From NCBI GenBank assembly GCA_030620065.1, contig JAUXFJ010000091.1, positions 1-6,515 of the forward strand: a stretch of 6,515 nucleotides of DNA, read 5' to 3'. The notes under the pieces are model-generated. The model was not told where the DNA came from and made no database searches. It saw nothing but the letters and a program-made list of their open reading frames with translations. Of the stretch, positions 1 to 5,125 are shown piece by piece. This DNA comes from Anaerolineaceae bacterium (GTDB lineage Bacteria > Chloroflexota > Anaerolineae > Anaerolineales > Anaerolineaceae). A program made the translations under genes and the position numbers. Each line of letters opens with the position of its first letter. The first letter of the stretch is position 1.

Positions 1-565
1 CTTCAGGAATGATGATATCCGCATACCGTTTTGATGATTCCACAAACTCCAAATACATAGGCCTGACAGTAGATTGATATTGATTAATAACTGATTCTAC
101 GGAACGACCGCGCTCACTGATGTCGCGCTTTAGTCGACGGATAAAGCGGATATCCGAGTCTGCATCCACATACAACTTAACATCGAAATGTTTGCGTAGC
201 TCTCTTTCATAAAAGATTAGAATACCTTCAACCAGAATGATCGGGCGTGATTCAATATGCTTCGTTTTTTCAACTCTTGTCTGGATCGTAAAATCATACA
301 CAGGAAGTTCAATACTACCCCCAGACTTAAGGTTTTGGATGTGCTCGATCAACAGTTCAGTCTCCAGAGAATCAGGATGGTCATAATTGACCTTCAGCCG
401 TTCATCATAAGTCATGTCATTCTGATTACGGTAATAAGCATCATGCGGAAGGAAAGCGATTTTATCCGCTCCGATACGCTCAAGGATCAGCTGTGCTAAA
501 GTCGTCTTGCCAGAACCGGAACCGCCTGCTATGCCAATAACTAAAGGTGACTTTTCTGAATACAT
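1..565 (-). CDS. udk: Uridine kinase, 3' end cut off by the window edge
   Basis: Reading the minus strand from ATG at 565-563 gives 188 codons before the window ends. The protein phosphorylates uridine (and usually cytidine) with ATP or GTP to UMP/CMP in the cytoplasmic pyrimidine salvage pathway. Visible motifs are the Walker A loop GGSGSGKTT (residues 14-22), HDAYY (41-45), the YDHPD segment (61-65), PVYDF (88-92), VEGI (112-115) and a basic RLKRDISERGR lid-type segment (144-154). All are typical of the uridine kinase branch of the P-loop kinases. Family members are usually about 205-215 residues, so roughly the last 20 are missing. No Shine-Dalgarno sequence precedes the start, but a perfect TATAAT lies exactly 6 nt upstream of the ATG, so the message may be leaderless. 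It is divergent from folD. The family call is very secure; only the exact start is slightly open. Confidence 0.95.
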   Translation of the reverse strand, partial: MYSEKSPLVIGIAGGSGSGKTTLAQLILERIGADKIAFLPHDAYYRNQNDMTYDERLKVNYDHPDSLETELLIEHIQNLKSGGSIELPVYDFTIQTRVEKTKHIESRPIILVEGILIFYERELRKHFDVKLYVDADSDIRFIRRLKRDISERGRSVESVINQYQSTVRPMYLEFVESSKRYADIIIPE

Positions 566-571
566 AACAAA

Positions 572-577
572 ATTATA
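572..577 (-). promoter_or_regulatory. -10 box of the udk promoter
   Basis: The minus strand reads TATAAT, followed by TTTGTT and then the udk ATG. The usual 6-nt gap between the -10 box and the transcription start puts +1 on the A of the start codon. No convincing -35 hexamer is seen at 16-18 bp spacing (AGCATT at 17). The box is seen directly; promoter function is inferred. Confidence 0.55.
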
Positions 578-591
578 ACCTTTGATTCGAG

Positions 592-597
592 TATAAT
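592..597 (+). promoter_or_regulatory. -10 box of the folD promoter
   Basis: A perfect TATAAT lies 40 bp upstream of the folD start chosen here, predicting transcription from about 604 and a leader of about 34 nt that contains the ribosome binding site. The -35 position is not recognisable (AAAATT at 17-bp spacing). With the udk -10 box it forms an inverted pair, ATTATA-N14-TATAAT, so the two genes diverge from overlapping promoters. Confidence 0.5.
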
Positions 598-627
598 GCT
601 TAAGATGTTATCCACTGAGGGGCTTTT

Positions 628-632
628 GAGGA
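628..632 (+). promoter_or_regulatory. Ribosome binding site that sets the folD start
   Basis: GAGGA is followed by a 5-nt spacer and ATG at 638-640. The in-frame ATG at 596 overlaps the -10 box and would lie upstream of the predicted transcript start, so this site decides in favour of 638. Confidence 0.65.
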
Positions 633-637
633 CTGCT

Positions 638-1522
638 ATGAGTTCTATGATTATTGATGGAAAAAAATTTGCTGAAGAAATACGTTCTGAAGTAAAAATT
701 GCCGTTGAAAAACGAATTAATAAAGGCCTTCAAGCACCAGGCCTGGCAACTGTCCTGATTGGAGATAACGCTGCTTCCAAAGTCTACGTCCGTGCCAAAC
801 ATCGCGCCTGTGAAGAGGTCGGCATAAAATCCTTAGCTTATAAGCTGCCAGCTAGTGCAAGTCAAACGGAAATAGAAACACTTGTAGCAAAATTAAATAA
901 CAATCCCGAAGTCAATGGCATCCTTATTCAGCTCCCCTTACCTGCTGGCTTGAATGAGGAAAAAGTACTCGGCACCCTCAGCGTTGAAAAAGATGTTGAT
1001 GGCTTCCACCCCATCAATATCGGCCGGCTCGCACAAAAAGGGCGCGAATCGATCTTTATACCCTGTACGCCAGCAGGAATCATGGTTCTTCTTGAAAAAG
1101 CAGGAGCGAAGTTAGATGGCGCAAAAGCCGTCATTCTTGGCCGTTCCAATATTGTGGGAATGCCAATCGCACTACTACTGCTCAAAGCCAACGCGACCGT
1201 AACCATCTGCCACTCACATACCCCTGATCTGGCAAGTGAAACACGCCAGGCAGATGTCCTGATCGCAGCAATCGGACAACCTGAACTGGTGCGCGCAGAC
1301 TGGGTCAAACCTGGTGCAGTCGTGATCGATGTCGGTATCAACCATGTGGATGATCCTTCAACGAAGCGAGGTTATCGCTTGGTCGGTGATGTCGCTTTTG
1401 AGGAAGTATCTCAAGTTGCGAAGGCAATCACGCCTGTGCCTGGCGGTGTTGGACCAATGACCATTGCAATGTTGATGCGCAGTACACTCCACGCAGCCAG
1501 ATTGGCAGATAAGCTGCATTGA
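638..1522 (+). CDS. folD: Bifunctional methylenetetrahydrofolate dehydrogenase / methenyltetrahydrofolate cyclohydrolase
   Basis: The 294-residue cytoplasmic enzyme interconverts 5,10-methylene-, 5,10-methenyl- and 10-formyl-tetrahydrofolate using NADP(H). It supplies one-carbon units for purine, thymidylate and formyl-methionine synthesis. The N-terminal catalytic domain shows KVYVRAKHRACEEVGI with the active-site Tyr50 and Lys54, ILIQLPLP with Gln98, and KDVDGFHPINIGRL with Asp121. These match the conserved Tyr/Lys/Gln/Asp set of the family. PCTPAGI (142-147) and the nucleotide-binding Rossmann segment AVILGRSNIVGMP (164-176) follow, and PVPGGVGPMT (266-275) closes the folate/NADP cleft. 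Length is normal (about 280-300). The 638 start is preferred over the ATG at 596 because of the GAGGA site and the promoter position. No clear terminator follows the TGA; a T6 run at 1549-1554 lacks a good hairpin before it. Confidence 0.97.
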   Translation: MSSMIIDGKKFAEEIRSEVKIAVEKRINKGLQAPGLATVLIGDNAASKVYVRAKHRACEEVGIKSLAYKLPASASQTEIETLVAKLNNNPEVNGILIQLPLPAGLNEEKVLGTLSVEKDVDGFHPINIGRLAQKGRESIFIPCTPAGIMVLLEKAGAKLDGAKAVILGRSNIVGMPIALLLLKANATVTICHSHTPDLASETRQADVLIAAIGQPELVRADWVKPGAVVIDVGINHVDDPSTKRGYRLVGDVAFEEVSQVAKAITPVPGGVGPMTIAMLMRSTLHAARLADKLH

Positions 1523-1546
1523 TATCCTCAGAAGCTGCGCTATAAT
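1519..1546 (+). promoter_or_regulatory. Sigma70-type promoter overlapping the end of folD
   Basis: TTGATA (1519-1524, 5 of 6 consensus) and TATAAT (1541-1546, 6 of 6) are separated by 16 bp. Transcription would start near 1553 and run through the gene-free region toward the deaminase gene, giving a leader of about 320 nt. It could be a second, upstream promoter of the purine operon or drive a small RNA. Function is inferred from sequence only. Confidence 0.45.
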
Positions 1547-1643
1547 CATTTTTTGCACACAAGAACTCATTCCCCATATAAGAACCTTACCTAACTGTTG
1601 CTAAACTCGTATCGCAAACAGAGTTATTTTCTCTTTAAATCAC

Positions 1644-1654
1644 TTGTCAGACAA
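1644..1654. promoter_or_regulatory. Candidate operator 1 (palindrome TTGTCAGACAA)
   Basis: This is a perfect 11-bp palindrome around a central A, directly abutting the -35 hexamer at 1655. It also forms part of a wider inverted repeat, TTGTCA-N6-TGACAA (1644-1661). GntR-superfamily repressors commonly bind short palindromes of this size, and a GntR-type gene lies in the operon downstream. The palindrome is seen directly; assignment to that regulator is inference. Confidence 0.5.
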
Positions 1655-1683
1655 TTGACAATTTATTAACTTTCTGTTAAACT
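1655..1683 (+). promoter_or_regulatory. Main promoter of the deaminase-regulator-carbamoyltransferase operon
   Basis: A perfect -35 TTGACA (1655-1660) is followed after 17 bp by TAAACT (1678-1683, 4 of 6). The -10 is preceded by TG at 1675-1676, one base short of it, which is the extended -10 arrangement. Predicted transcription start is near 1690, leaving a leader of about 185 nt before the deaminase ATG. Palindromic candidate operators sit on both sides. Confidence 0.6.
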
Positions 1684-1687
1684 CAGG

Positions 1688-1698
1688 TTGTCTTACAA
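1688..1698. promoter_or_regulatory. Candidate operator 2 (TTGTCTTACAA)
   Basis: This second copy of TTGTNNNACAA differs from operator 1 only in the central bases. It covers the predicted transcription start, and its centre is 44 bp from the first, close to four helical turns. A repressor bound to both would occlude the promoter. Regulator identity is inferred from gene context. Confidence 0.5.
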
Positions 1699-1714
1699 TT
1701 AAAGTTATTGATCC

Positions 1715-1828
1715 AAGTTCTATTCAACTTATTAGACTATGGCTTGCTCCATACTTCAGTTATGGAGTTTGGATTAACCACTGACTTAAACTTATATCCC
1801 GGCATTCACTGTCAGTAAAGATTTAATC
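1715..1828 (+). promoter_or_regulatory. Structured 5' leader, possible cis-acting RNA
   Basis: Several inverted repeats lie in the transcript upstream of the deaminase gene. AAGTT/AACTT (1715-1719 with 1726-1730) forms a small hairpin. CTCCATA/TATGGAG (1747-1753 with 1761-1767) forms a 7-bp hairpin with a 7-nt loop; its left arm can instead pair as CCATA with TATGG at 1738-1742, so two forms are mutually exclusive. GATTAA/TTAATC (1772-1777 with 1823-1828) encloses ACTGAC/GTCAGT (1780-1785 with 1811-1816), a nested two-stem element with a 25-nt apical region. I do not recognise a known riboswitch; the purine-riboswitch core is not apparent. The pairs are seen, but folding and function are unproven. 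Confidence 0.35.
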
Positions 1829-1874
1829 GGACTAAGCTTATACTACAAAACAATAATACAGATAAAGATATCAG

Positions 1875-3266
1875 ATGAGCACACTTCTTATTAAAAATAC
1901 AGCATTGATCGTGACCATGGATGACCATGACCGTGAACTAAAGAACTCCAGTATATTCTGCCGGGATGGCTTCATTGAACAACTTGGCACAACCGCTGAA
2001 TTACCGCAAACAGCCGATAAAGTCATTGACCTGCACAACCATTTAGTTTTACCTGGCTTGGTCAACACGCATCATCACTTCTATCAGACGCTCACGCGCG
2101 CTGTCCCTGCTGCTCAAGATGTCAATCTCTTCAATTGGCTTAAAACCCTCTACCCCATTTGGGCACGCATGACATCTGAAGACATCTTTATCTCTACACA
2201 AACCGCACTGGCTGAACTTGCCCTGTCTGGATGTACTACTGCTTCTGACCACCTTTATTTATTCCCAAACGGCGCGAAATTAGACGATGAGATTGAAGCA
2301 GCTGAAACGATTGGTTTGCGCTTGCACGCGTCACGCGGCTCGATGAGCCTGGGTGAATCAAAAGGCGGCTTACCTCCGGATAGCGTTGTTGATGATGAAG
2401 ATACCATTCTTAAGGACAGCCAGCGCTTGATCGAACGCTACCATGATCCAAATCCCGGCTCCAAAGTCCAAATTGTTTTGGCTCCCTGTTCGCCCTTCAG
2501 TGTGACTGGGGAATTAATGCGCCAGTCTGCTGTACTGGCACGTGAATATCATGTTCAACTGCATACGCACCTCGCCGAGACGCAAGACGAGGAAGCCTTT
2601 TGTATTGAAAAATTTGGTTATAAACCGGTTGCCTATATGCAATCAGTAGACTGGATTGGTGAAGATGTTTGGTTCGCCCATAGTGTGCATGTCAATCAGG
2701 ATGAAATAAACCTCTTTGCACGCACAGGCTGCGGTGTTGCGCACTGCCCCAGCTCCAATATGCGTCTGGGATCAGGGATTGCCCCGATCTTGGACCTAAT
2801 GGACGCTGGCGTAAAAGTCAGCTTGGGTGTAGACGGTTCTGCCAGCAACGACAGCTCACATATGCTCGCTGAAACACGCCAAGCAATGCTGCTGGCAAGA
2901 CTGGGCAGTGGATTAAAAGGTGCATCCCTTTCAGGCAAAGACACTCCGCCGCTGCTAACAGCACGGCAAGCCCTCTCACTCGCCACACGCGGTGGCGCAT
3001 CCGTCCTTGGCCGCCAAGATATCGGTTCACTTGAAGTCGGAAAATGCGCGGACTTCATCGCAATCAACCTCAATCGTCTAGATTTCAGCGGTGCTTTACA
3101 CGACCCGCTTGCAGCAGCAGTCTTCTGCACACCGCAAAAAGTAGATCTCAACGTGGTCGGCGGAGAGATCATTGTTAAAGATGGTCAACTTCAGACGCTC
3201 GATCTAACAAATCATATTCAAAAACATAACCGAGCTGCCAAACGGCTGGTTGAAGGTCAAGCATAA
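1875..3266 (+). CDS. 8-oxoguanine deaminase (amidohydrolase superfamily)
   Basis: This 463-residue cytoplasmic metal-dependent deaminase most likely converts 8-oxoguanine to urate and ammonia. Visible features in order are the N-terminal beta-sandwich start, the metal motif THHHF (His66 and His68) in LPGLVNTHHHFYQTLTRA, FNWLKTLYPIWARM (86-99), SGCTTASDH (118-126), SRGSMSLGE (153-161), LAPCSPFS (202-209), HTHLAE (His232, Glu235), AHSVH (268-272), CPSSNMRLGSG (291-301) and the catalytic metal-binding Asp320 in LGVDGSASND. The histidine/aspartate set is complete. The HHHFYQTLTRA, SRGSMSLGE and PCSPFSV strings are characteristic of the 8-oxoguanine deaminase branch, unlike classical guanine deaminase, SsnA or triazine hydrolases, which are the alternatives. 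The ribosome binding site is weak (ATAAAGATATCAG before ATG), perhaps because of leader control. The GntR gene follows after 20 bp. Exact substrate preference is inferred from family resemblance. Confidence 0.85.
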   Translation: MSTLLIKNTALIVTMDDHDRELKNSSIFCRDGFIEQLGTTAELPQTADKVIDLHNHLVLPGLVNTHHHFYQTLTRAVPAAQDVNLFNWLKTLYPIWARMTSEDIFISTQTALAELALSGCTTASDHLYLFPNGAKLDDEIEAAETIGLRLHASRGSMSLGESKGGLPPDSVVDDEDTILKDSQRLIERYHDPNPGSKVQIVLAPCSPFSVTGELMRQSAVLAREYHVQLHTHLAETQDEEAFCIEKFGYKPVAYMQSVDWIGEDVWFAHSVHVNQDEINLFARTGCGVAHCPSSNMRLGSGIAPILDLMDAGVKVSLGVDGSASNDSSHMLAETRQAMLLARLGSGLKGASLSGKDTPPLLTARQALSLATRGGASVLGRQDIGSLEVGKCADFIAINLNRLDFSGALHDPLAAAVFCTPQKVDLNVVGGEIIVKDGQLQTLDLTNHIQKHNRAAKRLVEGQA

Positions 3267-3286
3267 AACTTCTGGAATTAGAAAAA

Positions 3287-4024
3287 ATGAGTCAACCAAC
3301 AACGGCATATTACAGACTGCAGGCGCAGTTAGAAAAAATCATCAAAGCCACACCGAATGGAGAGAAGCTTCCTTCAGAGCCTAAATTAGCAAAAACTCTC
3401 AAGGTCTCGCGTGCAACCCTGCGGGAAGCCATGCGCATATATGAAGTTCAGGGTTTAATCCGCAGAAAGCAGGGCATCGGCACATTTGTAGTTGCTTCAC
3501 CGCAGATCATCGAAAGCGGATTGGAAGCCCTTGAAAGCATCGAAACCCTTGCTGAGCATATTGGCATGGAAGTCACAATGGGTGATCTGGAGATCACACA
3601 TATCGAGGCAAACGCAGCTCAAGCTGAGATATTGGATCTTTCTGTAGGTGCAGCTCTGATTACTGTTAAGCGTGTCATTAAGACAGATAACAGACCTGTG
3701 GCCTTTCTGATTGATACCCTACCCGAACATATCCTCACACCAGCTGATTTAGACGGCGGTTTTACAGGCTCGGTGCTCGATCTTCTTCTTCATAGAGGCG
3801 ATCCCGCCTTATCTATCTCAAAGACAGAGATCAGCGCATCCCCTGCTCCAATAGAGGTAGCGCGAGCCCTCGAGATCCAGCGCGGAGACACCTTACTGCT
3901 TCTTTCCGCCCACTTATTTACAAATATAGCCAAGGTCATCGACATTTCTTACAGCTACTTTTTACCTGGCTATTTTAATTTTCACGTGGTCCGTAAAGTA
4001 GGACACACTAATCAAATAACATAA
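3287..4024 (+). CDS. GntR-family (HutC-type) transcriptional regulator with UTRA domain
   Basis: The protein has 245 residues. An N-terminal winged helix-turn-helix (about 8-70) shows the GntR pattern: LPSEPKLAKTLKVSRATLREAM, whose first 20 residues start at 28, then a GLIRRKQGIGTFV wing. The remainder (about 85-236) fits a UTRA effector-binding domain, with AALITVKRV, a PVAFLIDTLPEHIL stretch and the closing SYSYFLPGYFNFHV beta strands. Such proteins usually repress catabolic genes until a pathway metabolite binds. It sits 20 bp after the deaminase gene and 13 bp before a carbamoyltransferase gene, and its stop overlaps the next gene's ribosome binding site, so it is co-transcribed. The likely target is the promoter at 1655-1683 flanked by TTGTNNNACAA palindromes, giving autoregulation. 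The ligand is unknown; a purine-breakdown intermediate is plausible. The ribosome binding site is modest (GGAA, with ATG following 11 bases later). Confidence 0.9.
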   Translation: MSQPTTAYYRLQAQLEKIIKATPNGEKLPSEPKLAKTLKVSRATLREAMRIYEVQGLIRRKQGIGTFVVASPQIIESGLEALESIETLAEHIGMEVTMGDLEITHIEANAAQAEILDLSVGAALITVKRVIKTDNRPVAFLIDTLPEHILTPADLDGGFTGSVLDLLLHRGDPALSISKTEISASPAPIEVARALEIQRGDTLLLLSAHLFTNIAKVIDISYSYFLPGYFNFHVVRKVGHTNQIT

Positions 4025-4037
4025 GGAGATAGATAAA

Positions 4038-4991
4038 ATGCGTAGTTTTTTAGGTCGTGACATACTTTCCCTCAAAGATTTTGAACGAAATGAGTTCTTC
4101 AGGGTCTTTGAAATCGCTGAATCGTTAGAACCCATTGCCCGCTCACGGCGGAATTCAGATCTCTTAGCTGAAAAAACCTTGGTGACTGCCTTCTACCAAC
4201 CCAGCACACGCACTCGTTTAGCCCACGAAGCCGCCATGCATCGTCTCGGCGGACACGTGACCGGTTTTGCAGATGCTAAAATGACCCGTGCAGGTGACTT
4301 CTACCAAGAATCGATTAAAGACACTGTAAAAATGCTCGAGTTTTATGGGGACGTGATCGTCATGCGCCATTTCCAACAAGGCGCGCCACATGAAGCCGCA
4401 AAATGGGCAAGCATCCCGGTCATCAACGGCGGTGACGGTTGGGGCGAACACCCTACACAGATCCTAACCGACCTTTACACTGTTTTACGTGAAAAAGGGC
4501 GACTCGATGGGCTCAACTGGTTGGCAGTCGGAGACATGCGTATGCGCACCATGCATTCTCTGGCATTCGGACTCACCCAATTTGACTGCCCGATCACATT
4601 TGTATCGCCACCCGATATGGGACTTACTAAAGAATTTAAGGAAGAGCTCAATCAATACAGCCTTGATTACAAAGAAGCTGAACACGTTGAGCAGGCTATC
4701 GCCGATGCGGATGTAATCTTGGTTGAACCGGTCATCCAACCAGACTATACGAAATCCCGCGATGAGCGCGGCGATGATGTTGGCATGACCCCCGCCAATT
4801 ACAAGATCACCCGTGAACTGCTCTCCGAAAAAGCCAAGTCGGATGCCATTTTACTGCATTCACTGCCGCGCATGGACGAGATCCCACCTGATGTCGATAT
4901 TACCAAATGGTCACGTTACTGGCAGGAAGCTTTCAATGGCGTAGTAATGCGCATGGCCCTGTTAGCACTTATTTTAGGTGCCACGGAATAG
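4038..4991 (+). CDS. Aspartate-carbamoyltransferase-like enzyme with altered substrate site
   Basis: This 317-residue cytoplasmic protein of the aspartate/ornithine carbamoyltransferase superfamily transfers a carbamoyl group between carbamoyl phosphate and an acceptor; in catabolism the reverse reaction releases carbamoyl phosphate. The carbamoyl-phosphate site is intact: STRTR (56-60), MRH with Arg110, GEHPTQ (136-141), GDMRMRTMHSL (165-175) and HSLPRMDEIP (274-283). The closest style is PyrB. Two second-substrate elements differ, however. Where E. coli PyrB has SLGKKGE with Ser80 and Lys84 there is RAGDFYQE (84-91), and where it has TRVQ with Arg229 and Gln231 there is EPVI, then QPDYTKSRDERGDD (234-247). 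The acceptor is therefore probably not aspartate. A strong AAGGAG (4023-4028) overlaps the stop of the regulator gene. A hairpin terminator follows at 5000. A degenerate or specialised true PyrB remains possible. Confidence 0.82.
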   Translation: MRSFLGRDILSLKDFERNEFFRVFEIAESLEPIARSRRNSDLLAEKTLVTAFYQPSTRTRLAHEAAMHRLGGHVTGFADAKMTRAGDFYQESIKDTVKMLEFYGDVIVMRHFQQGAPHEAAKWASIPVINGGDGWGEHPTQILTDLYTVLREKGRLDGLNWLAVGDMRMRTMHSLAFGLTQFDCPITFVSPPDMGLTKEFKEELNQYSLDYKEAEHVEQAIADADVILVEPVIQPDYTKSRDERGDDVGMTPANYKITRELLSEKAKSDAILLHSLPRMDEIPPDVDITKWSRYWQEAFNGVVMRMALLALILGATE

Positions 4992-4998
4992 AAGCTAG

Positions 4999-5035
4999 TA
5001 AGAGAGGTACTGTTTAACAGCACCTCTCTTATTTC
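4999..5035 (+). terminator. Hairpin terminator between the two carbamoyltransferase genes
   Basis: The stem AAGAGAGGTACTG (5000-5012) pairs with CAGCACCTCTCTT (5018-5030). There are nine base pairs, one A-C mismatch and three more pairs around a TTTAA loop, with further A-T pairing possible outside. The following tract, ATTTCT, is only moderately T-rich, so termination may be partial. It starts 8 bp after the upstream stop codon. Confidence 0.65.
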
Positions 5036-5125
5036 TACATCAATTCATATTAGAGGCTTTTCATTAAGCTTCTTAAAAAGGATAGCCCAAATATTTATCT
5101 TTTATCGAAAGAAAAGGAGTTTGAA

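Larger units (their letters stand above)
1523..1874 (+). other. Gene-free regulatory region between folD and the deaminase gene
   Basis: These 352 bp hold no credible coding sequence. They contain the body of one candidate promoter (1519-1546), a second one (1655-1683), two palindromes that may be operators (1644-1654 and 1688-1698), and an RNA leader with inverted repeats (about 1715-1828). The segment is visibly more A+T rich than the flanking genes. The short stretch 1555-1640 has only a weak 5-bp inverted repeat (AACTC/GAGTT) followed by a T-rich tract, not enough to call a terminator. Confidence 0.7.

Noticed and set aside
257..499. 80-codon plus-strand open frame
   Set aside because: It is antisense to the clearly coding uridine kinase gene and its product resembles no family I know.
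596..637. Upstream in-frame ATG extending folD by 14 residues
   Set aside because: The ATG overlaps the -10 box TATAAT and lies before the predicted transcript start. It has no ribosome binding site, and the ATG at 638 has GAGGA at good spacing.
928..1341. 137-codon minus-strand open frame
   Set aside because: It lies fully inside folD on the opposite strand; composition is that of a shadow frame.
1493..1554. Terminator after folD (GCAGC/GCTGC repeat and T6 run)
   Set aside because: The inverted repeat lies within the folD end and more than 30 nt from the T run; no hairpin directly precedes the T run.
1739..1777. 12-codon open frame in the leader (ATG at 1739, TAA at 1775) as a possible leader peptide
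   Set aside because: No Shine-Dalgarno sequence, no run of a regulatory amino acid, and the same bases are better explained by the hairpin arms.
1690..1874. Known purine (guanine/adenine) riboswitch ahead of the deaminase gene
   Set aside because: The conserved junction and loop bases of that class are not apparent, so only an unclassified structured leader is reported.
2696..3172. 158-codon minus-strand open frame
   Set aside because: It lies opposite the metal-binding C-terminal half of the deaminase, whose motifs are conserved; no ribosome binding site or recognisable domain.
4038..4991. Straight assignment as pyrB
   Set aside because: Carbamoyl-phosphate residues match, but the residues equivalent to Ser80, Lys84, Arg229 and Gln231 of E. 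coli PyrB are replaced, and no pyr genes are nearby.
5064..5076. Small perfect inverted repeat TTAAG-CTT-CTTAA before the YgeW-like gene
   Set aside because: Five A+T-rich base pairs with a 3-nt loop are expected by chance in such sequence, and the motif is not related to the TTGTNNNACAA palindromes.
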